64,000 nt of DNA from Lebetimonas natsushimae (GTDB lineage: Bacteria > Campylobacterota > Campylobacteria > Campylobacterales > Nautiliaceae): contig NZ_BDME01000001.1 in NCBI RefSeq assembly GCF_002335445.1, positions 372,001 through 436,000 of the forward strand, written 5' to 3'. The notes beneath the pieces are model-generated. The model did not search any database, was not told where the DNA came from, and worked only from the letters and a program-made list of their open reading frames with translations. This document shows, piece after piece, positions 49,667 to 57,601 of the stretch. Made by a program: the position numbers and the translations under genes. Each line of letters opens with the position of its first letter. Position 1 is the stretch's first letter.

Positions 49667-50426
49667 TTATTCCTCCTTTTAACATTTCATATCCGCTTAA
49701 AGCCGCTCCGAATGCCCCCATCATCTGAGGATATTCGGGAGTGTATATTTCTTTTTTTAGTTTTTTTGAAAGCAATTCTTTTAAAAGTGAATTTTTAGCG
49801 CCTCCTCCTGTGAATACCACTTTATCTTCCGGTCTTATGCTTTTAGCCATTCCCGCAAGTCTATTGGCAATTGAATCAATAATTCCGTATCCTATATTTT
49901 CAGGCTTTTCTTTTTTTGCTATAAGAGAAATTACCTCAGATTCGGCAAATACCGCACACATTGAAGATATTTGTATAACTTTGTTGGCTTTTTTACAAAA
50001 ATCTCCAAATTCATCAAGCGGAATCTGTAGTTTTGCAGCTGCCATTTCTATAAATTTTCCTGTCCCGGCTGCGCATTTATCGTTCATTTTAAAGTTGTCA
50101 AAATTTCCGCCTTCAGTTACTTTTATTACCTTGCTGTCTTGTCCTCCTAAATCAATAACTGTCCTAACATCTGGAAAGAAAAAATAAGCCCCTTTCGCAT
50201 GGGCTTTGATTTCACTTATAACCGGCACGTCAAATGCTTCTTGTATCATGTATCTTCCATACCCAGTGGCGACAAGAGTTTCAATTGGTTTATCTTTTAA
50301 ATACTCTTTTACCTGTTCGTCAGGATTTATAACTGTATCTAATACTTTAATGTCTATAATATTTTTGTTTTCATCAATTCCCACAATTTTTGTATAGGTT
50401 GAGCCTATGTCAACTCCGTAATACAT
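49659..50426 (-). CDS. ATPase activator of the double-cubane reductase (YjiL/HgdC-like)
   Basis: The 255-residue protein belongs to the BadF/BadG/BcrA/BcrD ATPase family: GVDIGSTYTKIVGID as phosphate loop, VIDLGGQDSKVIKV, and two cysteines C118 (NDKCAAGTGKFIEMAA) and C157 (SSMCAVFAESEVISL) that bridge a [4Fe-4S] cluster between two subunits. Such activators use ATP to push low-potential electrons to a partner dehydratase-like protein. Size and partner match E. coli YjiL, the reductase of double-cubane cluster proteins. One base overlaps the partner gene. Confidence 0.85.
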   Translation of the reverse strand: MYYGVDIGSTYTKIVGIDENKNIIDIKVLDTVINPDEQVKEYLKDKPIETLVATGYGRYMIQEAFDVPVISEIKAHAKGAYFFFPDVRTVIDLGGQDSKVIKVTEGGNFDNFKMNDKCAAGTGKFIEMAAAKLQIPLDEFGDFCKKANKVIQISSMCAVFAESEVISLIAKKEKPENIGYGIIDSIANRLAGMAKSIRPEDKVVFTGGGAKNSLLKELLSKKLKKEIYTPEYPQMMGAFGAALSGYEMLKGGINE

Positions 50427-51739
50427 TAAAATCCTTTAAATTTCACATTCTTTTTAAATGAAATGCTTTCTAAAAATGCTTCAACCCTTGTTTTAATCTG
50501 GCCCATATCTTCCATTGAATAATCTGATTCAATTCTTAAAATCGGTATATTTTCAGCCTGGAGTCTGTCTATTACTTTTTTTGATTCAACATTATATGTA
50601 TGACAGAAAGAGAGTGAATAATAAATGATTCCGTCTGCTTCTCTTTCTTTGTACATTTTGATAATTTTGTCTATTCTCCCCTCATTCGGTGTAAAACATG
50701 CACAGTCTATTTTCATGTATCTCTCAAGCATTCTTTCCATTAAATCATCAACATTTTCAGCCCATTGTGTATCTATATTGTCTTTATAGTATCTGTGACC
50801 GATACATGCTTCTTCGTTTATAATAACGCCTCCTGTTGTTTCGACTATATGGTGAAGTTTCCAGTTTGGAGGCGCCATAGGCGTACCTATTACCATAATT
50901 CTTGGAGTGTCTTTTGGTACTACAGAGACTTTATTTTTTATTCTCTCTTCAAGTTCATCACATAGTTCGTTAACTTTTTGCGTAAATCTTTCTGGGTCGT
51001 CATAAAAAGAGATTTGATTAATTAAAAGTCCGTCTTTTCCGCTGATTGGCACTACATCAGGATACATTCCTCTGAGTTTGTCAAGACGCTGCATTGCCTC
51101 TCTTTTTTTATTGATAATTTCAATTCCTTTTTTAAGTTCTTCAAATGTCAGTTCTCTTCCTATTATTGATTCTATGTGTTTTTTAAAATCATATATTTCG
51201 CTTTTCCATAGTTCTTTTTCTTTTTCCCTTTTCATTTGAGGAATATGCATTACATGGGTTGGATGGATTTCATTTAAAATTTCCCACGTTTTTTTCTTTG
51301 CCTCGCAGCTTGTTTCACCGTAGATAAAATCTGAAGCCTGTGTATAAGGGCATGTTCTTTGGACTTTAAACCCGTAAGCGGATTTGATTAAAGGACATAT
51401 GTTTCTTGGTAAATCCCTTTCGGCATCTGCAATTGAAAATTCAGCCCCGCCGCATAAACCATAACAAGCACCGTCAGCCCCGACAATTATCTCTTCTGGT
51501 ACAAAAATACAAAAAGTTCCAACTAAAGGTTTTCCTTCTTTTTTCTTTTCCATAAGCTCTTCTATTCTTTTACCGTGTATTTCACTCATTACATAATCAA
51601 AATATTCCATTGCTTTTGGTCTGTTTTCCTGTTTTAAATAAAATTCGGGATATATTTCACCAAGTGCAGCCAATAATTCATTATGTTTTTCTATATCCAT
51701 ACCTAATTCTTGATATAAAGGTGTGTAATCTTTAGACAT
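50426..51739 (-). CDS. Double-cubane cluster protein, 2-hydroxyacyl-CoA dehydratase family (YjiM/HgdB-like)
   Basis: The 437-residue protein is of the 2-hydroxyacyl-CoA dehydratase D-component family: [25 protein letters not shown] gives C77, C92 and C96, with C115, C130 and C145 next, and later cysteines in [18 protein letters not shown] and SFCHTYN. The number of cysteines fits a double-cubane [8Fe-9S] cluster protein, rather than an acyl-CoA enzyme, since no alpha-subunit or CoA-gene neighbours exist. Together with the ATPase it may reduce a small molecule; in this selenium operon, reduction of an oxidised or elemental selenium species is inferred. Longer than YjiM (about 383). Confidence 0.75.
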   Translation of the reverse strand: MSKDYTPLYQELGMDIEKHNELLAALGEIYPEFYLKQENRPKAMEYFDYVMSEIHGKRIEELMEKKKEGKPLVGTFCIFVPEEIIVGADGACYGLCGGAEFSIADAERDLPRNICPLIKSAYGFKVQRTCPYTQASDFIYGETSCEAKKKTWEILNEIHPTHVMHIPQMKREKEKELWKSEIYDFKKHIESIIGRELTFEELKKGIEIINKKREAMQRLDKLRGMYPDVVPISGKDGLLINQISFYDDPERFTQKVNELCDELEERIKNKVSVVPKDTPRIMVIGTPMAPPNWKLHHIVETTGGVIINEEACIGHRYYKDNIDTQWAENVDDLMERMLERYMKIDCACFTPNEGRIDKIIKMYKEREADGIIYYSLSFCHTYNVESKKVIDRLQAENIPILRIESDYSMEDMGQIKTRVEAFLESISFKKNVKFKGF

Positions 51740-51880
51740 ACTTATCCTTTTTTAATTTTTTTATTTTTTTTCTTAGGATAAGCCTTATCCTTTTAAACAA
51801 TAAATTTTGTAGAGGTTTTAAAGAAGTACATCATGAAGTTTTTTGCGGACTTCATGTGTTTCCCACCCTGGGAACTTGCT
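51740..51880 (-). promoter_or_regulatory. Structured leader of the selenium operon with a possible translational switch
   Basis: On the minus strand the roughly 140-base leader holds two stable hairpins, TTCCCA-GGG-TGGGAA (51875 to 51861) and CATGAAG-N11-CTTCATG (51855 to 51831). Further down is AGGATAAG-G-CTTATCCT (51791 to 51775), then an A/T linker of about 26 bases, then a second AGGATAAG (51748 to 51741) that is the ribosome-binding site right before the ATG. The middle CTTATCCT can pair either with the first or the second AGGATAAG, so it could hide or free the ribosome site. Confidence 0.55.
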
Positions 51881-51886
51881 GTAGAA

Positions 51887-51920
51887 ATTATAACTATATT
51901 TTCCTTAAAGTTAGCTTAAT
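51887..51920 (-). promoter_or_regulatory. TTTAAG-N5-TTTAAG-like promoter (copy C) of the selenium operon
   Basis: On the minus strand ATTAAG-CTAAC-TTTAAG (51920 to 51904) is followed after 11 bases by TATAAT (51892 to 51887). It differs from the copy in front of the formate dehydrogenase cluster (58706) by only one base in 17. Confidence 0.7.
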
Positions 51921-51959
51921 TACTAATATTTTTTTTTACTTTTTTGGATTTAATTTTTG

Positions 51960-51965
51960 TATAAT
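51960..51965 (+). promoter_or_regulatory. -10 element of fdhD
   Basis: TATAAT at 51960-51965 on the plus strand sits 18 bases before the fdhD start, so the fdhD mRNA would have a leader of only about 12 bases and would not include the hairpins. Confidence 0.55.
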
Positions 51966-51983
51966 ACATTTAAAGGAGATTAA

Positions 51984-52772
51984 ATGGATGCTACATATAA
52001 TTTTGAAATTACAAAAATTAAGGGTGATAAAAAATTTAGATTCAATGATACCTTAATTAGGGAAATAAGACTCGATATTTATGTAAATAATGAAAAAATT
52101 GTCTCAATGATGGCAACCCCTGTTGACCAGGAAGCCTTGGCAATAGGATATCTGATAAGCGAAGGGATTATAAAAAATGTTAATGATATAGATGATTTGA
52201 AATTAAAAGAAGATGGACTTATAGTTGATATAAAAGCAAAAATAAATGAAGATAAGGCTAAAAAACTAAATGAAGAGGGTATAATTGTCAGCGGATGCGG
52301 AAAAAGCATCAGCGCAAACCTGGATATAGACCCGGAAAAAATAGATGCTGCAAAAATAGAGAGTGATTTTAAGATTAAAGCCAGTGAAATTTCAAAACAG
52401 ATGGATGAGTTTTATAAATCATGTCCTTTGTATGAAAAAACAGGATGTGTGCATACCGCAAGGATCTATTTTGATGAAAAGAATTATTTTGATGCGGAAG
52501 ATATAGCCCAGCATTCCACCATTGATAAAGCGGTTGGAAAAGCTCTGATAAACGGATTTAATCCTCAAAATGGTATAATGATGGTTAGTGGGAGGCTTAG
52601 TAGTGAAATGGTTGTAAAAGCCGTTATGCATAAAATTCCGATTTTAATTTCAAGGACTGCTACTACGTGTCTCGGGCTTAAAATTGCTGATAAATTTAAT
52701 TTGACACTTGTGGGTTTTGCTAGGGGTGATAAAATGAATGTTTATACCCATGATGAGAGAGTGATTGTTTAA
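51984..52772 (+). CDS. fdhD: Formate dehydrogenase accessory sulfurtransferase FdhD
   Basis: FdhD transfers sulfur from IscS to the molybdenum cofactor of formate dehydrogenase to form its terminal sulfido ligand. The 262-residue protein has the family pattern: TPVDQEALAIGYLISEGII (about residues 46-64), GCGKSIS (about 105), the cysteine pair region CPLYEKTGCVHTAR (about 143-157), and DIAQHSTIDKAVGKALINGF and ISRTATTCLGLKIA. A strong AAAGGAG precedes the ATG. The Sec formate dehydrogenase it would serve is at 61429. Confidence 0.93.
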   Translation: MDATYNFEITKIKGDKKFRFNDTLIREIRLDIYVNNEKIVSMMATPVDQEALAIGYLISEGIIKNVNDIDDLKLKEDGLIVDIKAKINEDKAKKLNEEGIIVSGCGKSISANLDIDPEKIDAAKIESDFKIKASEISKQMDEFYKSCPLYEKTGCVHTARIYFDEKNYFDAEDIAQHSTIDKAVGKALINGFNPQNGIMMVSGRLSSEMVVKAVMHKIPILISRTATTCLGLKIADKFNLTLVGFARGDKMNVYTHDERVIV

Positions 52773-52781
52773 GGAGTAAAA

Positions 52782-53519
52782 ATGGTAAAAGAATTAATAG
52801 AAAAGTATAAAAATGATGAAAATAAATTAACCTGTGCTAAAGCTTATGTGGTGGCTAAAAAAGCCGGTGTTGAGCCTATTGTCGTGGGTAAAACGGCTGA
52901 TGAAATGGGGGTTAGAATAACCGACTGCGGACTTGGTCAGTTTGGAAAACTTGATTTTACAGACAATTATGAAAAAGAGATTGTTGATGAACTTGAAAAA
53001 TTAAGTGATGATAAAAAAAGGGTTTTTTGCAAAGATGCAAGAAAATTAGCCGAAAAATACAATCTTAAAAAAGTAAGAAGTGCGATAAAAGATAATGGTT
53101 TTGAGGTGATTTACTGCGAGCTTGGTGTGTTTAAAGAAAAAAAACGTCCTCGTGCTTATATTAAAACTAAAATTTGGATAGAAAATCAAAAGGGTGATTT
53201 ATTATTTGGAAAAGGTAAAACGGAAATATTGGAACTGATTGAAAAAGAAGGTTCCATTGCAAAAGCTGCTGAAAAAATGGGACTTAATTATAAAAAAGCA
53301 TGGTCACATATAAAAACGCTTCAAAAAAATCTCGATGACGAATTAGTAATTGTGGAAAAAGGTGTAAAAGGCGGCACCTACTTAACTCCTAAAGCAAAAG
53401 AATATATTGCAATTTTTAAAGAATTGGAAAATGAAATTCAGGAGTTTGCAAACAAAAGATTTAAAGAGTTGTTTTTAAAAAAATTAAAAGGTCCTAAGAA
53501 GCATCAAAAAAATAGTTAA
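52782..53519 (+). CDS. ModE-like regulator with a duplicated cysteine-containing N-terminal domain
   Basis: The 245-residue protein ends in a LysR-type winged helix typical of ModE (GKTEILELIEKEGSIAKAAEKMGLNYKKAWSHIKTL, about residues 145-180), followed by QKNLDDELVIVEKGVKGGTYLTP. The usual molybdate-binding Mop domains are absent. Instead residues 10-117 hold two tandem units: LTCAKAYVVAKKAGV ... RITDCGLGQFG (C18, C49) and VFCKDARKLAEKYNL ... VIYCELGVFK (C83, C112). The cysteines could bind metal, or sense selenium or redox state. It lies 9 bases after fdhD, so it may regulate formate dehydrogenase or molybdate genes. Confidence 0.7.
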   Translation: MVKELIEKYKNDENKLTCAKAYVVAKKAGVEPIVVGKTADEMGVRITDCGLGQFGKLDFTDNYEKEIVDELEKLSDDKKRVFCKDARKLAEKYNLKKVRSAIKDNGFEVIYCELGVFKEKKRPRAYIKTKIWIENQKGDLLFGKGKTEILELIEKEGSIAKAAEKMGLNYKKAWSHIKTLQKNLDDELVIVEKGVKGGTYLTPKAKEYIAIFKELENEIQEFANKRFKELFLKKLKGPKKHQKNS

Positions 53520-53606
53520 TTACATGCATATTAATAATGTTTCCTCTTTTTTTTATATATCTGAGATGTTTAGATGTTTTATTTTAAAAGTGAGAAATAT
53601 TATATG

Positions 53607-53658
53607 TATAATGTATATTATTACTATTTTTATGGTTTTTCATGATTATATTTAATCA
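53607..53658 (+). promoter_or_regulatory. Promoter and hairpin leader of the minimal SUF operon
   Basis: TATAAT at 53607-53612 precedes TGATTA-TATT-TAATCA (53643-53658), a perfect inverted repeat just before AAAGGA and the ATG at 53673. It may be an operator or an mRNA hairpin next to the ribosome site. Confidence 0.5.
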
Positions 53659-53672
53659 TAAAGGAAATATTA

Positions 53673-54431
53673 ATGAATAAAAATTTATTGGAAATTAAAG
53701 ATTTATGGGTAAATATAAATGATAAACCAATCCTTAAAGGAATAAATTTATCTATAGCCAAAGGAGAATCACATGTAATATTTGGTAGGAACGGTTCTGG
53801 TAAGTCCACACTTTTAGGAAGTATAATAGGGCTTCCTCATCTTAAAATAGTAAAAGGAGATATCCTTTTTAAAGGAAAATCTATATTAAATCTGCCTATG
53901 TATGAAAGAATAAAAATGGGCATAGGAATAATTTTTCAGCGTCCTCCTACAATAAAAGGGGTAAAATTAGAAAAACTTCTGCAAATTATAAATAGATCTA
54001 AAGAAAATATACAAAATATCGCTAAAGAACTTAAATTACATGAACTCTTAAAAAGAGATGTAAATGACGGATTTTCCGGAGGGGAAATAAAAGCTTCCGA
54101 AATTATGCAGTTATTTTTGCAAAATCCTGATTTGCTGCTGTTGGATGAGCCAGATGCGGGAGTTGATGCAGATAATATAAAAATTATTTCAAATTATATA
54201 AATAAATTATTACAAGCAGATTTGCCAAAAGAGAGAAGAGAAAAATCGGCAATAATAATAGTTCACAGTGGAATTATTTTGGAGTATGTAAATATAGATA
54301 TCGGACATGTAATGGTTGATGGAAAACTTACCCCACCTGCCAATCCTTATGAGATTTTAGACATGATAAAAAAATTTGGCTATAAAAAATGCTATGAATA
54401 TTTCAGTAAAGGTAAAAAAAATGGAGAATGA
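53673..54431 (+). CDS. SufC/SmsC-like ATPase of a minimal SUF system
   Basis: The 252-residue ABC-type ATPase has Walker A GRNGSGKST (about residues 38-46), signature FSGGEIKASEIMQ, Walker B LLLLDEPDAGVD and a His loop VHSG. SufC-type ATPases of this kind (no transmembrane partner, SGGE followed by K rather than R) act in cytosolic iron-sulfur cluster assembly with SufB. Only two genes occur here, so this fits the minimal SmsCB system. The gene ends 11 bases inside the next gene. An ABC transporter ATPase is less likely because of the partner. Confidence 0.88.
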   Translation: MNKNLLEIKDLWVNINDKPILKGINLSIAKGESHVIFGRNGSGKSTLLGSIIGLPHLKIVKGDILFKGKSILNLPMYERIKMGIGIIFQRPPTIKGVKLEKLLQIINRSKENIQNIAKELKLHELLKRDVNDGFSGGEIKASEIMQLFLQNPDLLLLDEPDAGVDADNIKIISNYINKLLQADLPKERREKSAIIIVHSGIILEYVNIDIGHVMVDGKLTPPANPYEILDMIKKFGYKKCYEYFSKGKKNGE

Positions 54432-55455
54432 AAAAATTCTCTCTTCAGTAGGATTTGAGTGTTCTGACAATAAACGTTCAGGTTCTTTTCTTGTTGTTGA
54501 TGAGGATATTGCCAAAATGAAAAATTTGAATAAAAAACTAGAAATTATGCCTTTAAGCGAGGCTGTTGAAAAATATCCGTGGTTAAAAAATCATTTAAAA
54601 TCTGTTTCTAAAAATTTATTGGGATATTTTATAAGAGTATTGCCTGATAGCGAGATAGATTATCCTATTCAAACGGGATTTTATATGGAAAAAAATAAAC
54701 AGCAGATTATTCATAATGTTTTGGTAGCAGAACCAAACAGTAAGGTTCATTTAATATCTGGCTGTGTATCTTCTGTAAACGGAGAAAAACATGTTGGAAT
54801 TAATCATTATTTTATTAAAAAAAACGCATCGCTTACCCTTACTAAAATTCATAATTGGCCGGATGTTATTACTTCGTTTTCAAAAGATAATGTAGTGGTA
54901 GGAGAAAATGCAACTTTTATTTCAAATTATGTAGGCTTGACTTTAGGTAAAAAGAATAAATCTAATTTAGTTATTAATATTGGAAAAAACGGTGTAGCTG
55001 TAATAAATTCGATTGTTTATGCAAAAGAGAATAATACTTTATATATAAATGATAAAATATTCTTAAATGAAGAAGGTGCAAGGGCTGATATTTTAAGCAG
55101 AACTATTTCTAACGGCGGAAAATGTTTTGTTAAAGAATGTATTTCAGGGCGCGGTAAAAATACAAAAGGGCATATTGAATGTGACGGTCTTTTGCTTAAT
55201 AACAACGGAATAATATATTCAATGCCGGCTTTAGAGGCTATGCATTCACAGACAGATTTGTCCCATGAAGCGGCTGTGGGAAAAATATCTGAAGAAGAAT
55301 TGATTTATTTAATGTCTAAGGGAATAGATGAAGAAAGTGCAAAAACTCTTATAATTCAAGGCTTTTTGGAAAATAAAATCCAGGATTTACCAATGGATTT
55401 ACAAAAATCTGTTGAAAATTTAATACAAAGAATTTCTACTGAAGGCGCTATATAA
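54421..55455 (+). CDS. SufB/SmsB-like iron-sulfur cluster scaffold of a minimal SUF system
   Basis: The start at 54421 (MENEKILSSVGFECSDN) is preceded by AAAGGTAAAA; an upstream ATG at 54376 would lie inside the ATPase gene. The 344-residue protein has the SufB beta-helix core and the C-terminal SufB motif KGHIECDGLLLNNNGIIYSMPALEA, in which the cysteine corresponds to the scaffold Cys of SufB, followed by DLSHEAAVGKISEEELIYLMSKGIDEESAKTLIIQGF. The N-terminal extension of full SufB is missing. With the ATPase it would build Fe-S clusters for the ferredoxin and formate dehydrogenase subunits. Confidence 0.88.
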   Translation: MENEKILSSVGFECSDNKRSGSFLVVDEDIAKMKNLNKKLEIMPLSEAVEKYPWLKNHLKSVSKNLLGYFIRVLPDSEIDYPIQTGFYMEKNKQQIIHNVLVAEPNSKVHLISGCVSSVNGEKHVGINHYFIKKNASLTLTKIHNWPDVITSFSKDNVVVGENATFISNYVGLTLGKKNKSNLVINIGKNGVAVINSIVYAKENNTLYINDKIFLNEEGARADILSRTISNGGKCFVKECISGRGKNTKGHIECDGLLLNNNGIIYSMPALEAMHSQTDLSHEAAVGKISEEELIYLMSKGIDEESAKTLIIQGFLENKIQDLPMDLQKSVENLIQRISTEGAI

Positions 55456-55470
55456 AAAATTTTAAAAAGA

Positions 55471-56130
55471 CTAAAAAAGATGGTTAATTGCGTGCATATT
55501 TAATTTATATCTTCTTTTTGGCAATTTGGTGATGATGTTTTTATCCTGAAGTTCTTTAAAAATTTTTATAAGGGTAGGTTTGCTTATATCTATTCTTTTC
55601 ATTATTTCGGGGTAAGAGAGTGAAAAAGTATAATCTTCGTCCAATGCATTTACTATCACTTTAATAACTTCTAACTGTTTGCTCTCACACATCAGTGAAG
55701 CTATTTTAAATAATATAGTTGAGTTTTCAAGTTCTTTTTTTTGATATTTTGGCAAAAGTACTTCATACATGCTGTCTAATAATTCTTTTATTTTTACAGG
55801 TTTTACAAGATAGTTTGATGCTTTTTGTTTTATAGCTTCAAGCAGATAATCAGTTTCTGTATAGGCAGTTGTTAATATAAAAGGAATATTGTAGCCCTGT
55901 TTTTTTAAAAATGAAATAAACTCTATTCCGTTTTTGTCTTCTATTAGAATATCACTAATAATTAAATCGATGTGATTTTCTTTTAGTATTTTATAAGCTT
56001 CTTGTGTATTGCTGGCTAAAAATATTTTTTTTACAAAATCCTGGAGGATTTCTCCTAAATTTTCAAGTAAATTTTTATCATCTTCTATATATAAAATGTT
56101 AAAATTTTTTAAAATATCATAATTCTTCAT
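55471..56130 (-). CDS. Response regulator with a winged-helix output domain
   Basis: The 219-residue protein has an N-terminal receiver domain with YIEDDKNLLENL, the phospho-acceptor aspartate in IDLIISDILIEDKNG (about residue 60), and the lysine of VKPVKIKEL. The C-terminus has a helix-turn-helix (SYPEIMKRIDISKPTLIKIFKELQDKNIITKL, about 170-205). It is transcribed last in the minus-strand trio, its start inside the kinase gene (14-base overlap). It is likely partner of that kinase, and may regulate the nearby formate dehydrogenase and SUF genes. Confidence 0.85.
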   Translation of the reverse strand: MKNYDILKNFNILYIEDDKNLLENLGEILQDFVKKIFLASNTQEAYKILKENHIDLIISDILIEDKNGIEFISFLKKQGYNIPFILTTAYTETDYLLEAIKQKASNYLVKPVKIKELLDSMYEVLLPKYQKKELENSTILFKIASLMCESKQLEVIKVIVNALDEDYTFSLSYPEIMKRIDISKPTLIKIFKELQDKNIITKLPKRRYKLNMHAINHLF

Positions 56131-57601
56131 TATTGTCCTTTGGAAGTATTATTTCAAACATAGCGCATTTGTAAAATTTATCTGTACCCATTTTATGAAT
56201 AATGTTTTTAGCTTTTATTTTACCTCTCATATGTGAAATAATCTGATTTGCCATATACAATCCAATTCCAGTGCCCTGCTGTTTTGTTTTTGTTGTGAAA
56301 TAGGGGTCGAATATTTTATCTATTATGGATTCATCTATACCACCTGCATTATCTATTACACTGATAATTATATCTTTTTTTGTTTCTTTTATTGTTATTA
56401 ATATTTTTTTTTCTTTTGTTTTTGAATTCAAAAGTGCATCAATGGCATTTGTTATTATGTTAATACATACGTGAGATAGTTCATTGGGATAACCTAAAAT
56501 TTGAATATCTTTTTTAATATCTATTTTTAAATCAATATTGTTTTTTTGTAAAATAAAAGAAAGCAGTTTTTTTGTTTTTTCTAAGCATTGTTTGATAGAA
56601 AATCTTTTTTTTATTTTGTCAGGTTTAAAAAAGTTTCTGAAATCCTCTATAGTTTTTGACATATTTTCCGCAATCATTAAAGCTTCTTTTGTTTTTGTTT
56701 CAATATATTTACTATCAAGTTTTCCAAGTTCGTTTTTTATCTGAAAAGATTCGATAATCATAGATAAATTTGCAAGAGGCTGTCTCCACTGGTGTGCGAT
56801 GTTTTGGAGCATTTCACCCATTGCTGCAAGTTTGCTTTGTTGAAACATAATTTTGTCTTTTTTTCTGATTTCTTTAAGTTTTTTTTCTATTCTTTTCTCA
56901 AGTGTTTTATTGATTTCCTGCAGTTCTTTAGTTTTCTCTTCTACTTTTCTTTCAAGCAGTAAATTTATATTTTTAAATTTTTCAATTATCAAAATTAAAA
57001 GGGTAATGGTTATAATAAATACAATTATGATGCTTATAATTGATGCTTTTATTGCAAAAGAAAATTTTCTGTCGGTATTGTTTTTTTGTATGATGGCTTT
57101 TTTAAGATTTATATTAATTAAATCAGATAAATAGATATTTATTAAATTTATTTCATTATAAAGTTTGTTTATGTCAATACGTTTTGTTGTTAAAAATTTA
57201 TTTAATTCGTTGTCTATTTCTTTTTTTAATTGTTCTATGTTTTTGAATATCAGATACTCAAACGTTTCTTTTTTTATAGATTCAATATTTAAATATTCGT
57301 TCCATTTTTTCTGGATTAAAATATTTGCAAGTTTTATAACATTTTTAGCTTCATCATAATTAATTTCTTTTCTTTTGTATTGTAATACAGTTTCATAGAT
57401 ATTTGTTTTATATAAATCTTTTATGTGGGAGAGTAAGATTGAAGTAACAAGTCTTTTTTGAAAAAGTGTATCGATATCATGTTTAAATGAAAATATAGTA
57501 TATTGGGAAGCAAAAATAATGCTTAAAAGAAGTGTCGCTGTTATAAAGATAATTAATTTTGTTTTTTTTATAAAATTTGTTTTTATAAATCTGTTAATCA
57601 T
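56117..57601 (-). CDS. Membrane sensor histidine kinase
   Basis: The 494-residue protein has two transmembrane helices (IIFITATLLLSIIFASQYTIF near residue 16, and ASIISIIIVFIITITLLILII near 188) flanking a helical periplasmic domain of about 150 residues, then a coiled coil (KEIRKKDKIM), a HisKA domain with NIAHQWRQPLANLSMIIESF, and a HATPase domain (NAIDALLNSKTKEKK, DNAGGIDESIIDKIFDPYFTTK, GTGIGLYM). The signal is unknown, but a periplasmic binding protein gene lies directly upstream with a 4-base overlap, so it may hand ligand information to the periplasmic domain. Confidence 0.92.
   Translation of the reverse strand: MINRFIKTNFIKKTKLIIFITATLLLSIIFASQYTIFSFKHDIDTLFQKRLVTSILLSHIKDLYKTNIYETVLQYKRKEINYDEAKNVIKLANILIQKKWNEYLNIESIKKETFEYLIFKNIEQLKKEIDNELNKFLTTKRIDINKLYNEINLINIYLSDLININLKKAIIQKNNTDRKFSFAIKASIISIIIVFIITITLLILIIEKFKNINLLLERKVEEKTKELQEINKTLEKRIEKKLKEIRKKDKIMFQQSKLAAMGEMLQNIAHQWRQPLANLSMIIESFQIKNELGKLDSKYIETKTKEALMIAENMSKTIEDFRNFFKPDKIKKRFSIKQCLEKTKKLLSFILQKNNIDLKIDIKKDIQILGYPNELSHVCINIITNAIDALLNSKTKEKKILITIKETKKDIIISVIDNAGGIDESIIDKIFDPYFTTKTKQQGTGIGLYMANQIISHMRGKIKAKNIIHKMGTDKFYKCAMFEIILPKDNNEEL

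Noticed and set aside
49741-50187. 148-codon plus-strand frame opposite the ATPase activator gene
   Set aside because: Serine- and leucine-rich antisense shadow of a conserved gene, without ribosome site.
50426-51739. Genuine 2-hydroxyacyl-CoA dehydratase for amino acid fermentation
   Set aside because: No CoA transferase, alpha/beta subunit pair or acyl-CoA dehydrogenase nearby; the single-subunit plus ATPase arrangement fits double-cubane proteins better.
53673-55455. ABC transporter ATPase and partner
   Set aside because: The second protein has the SufB beta-helix motif, not membrane helices.
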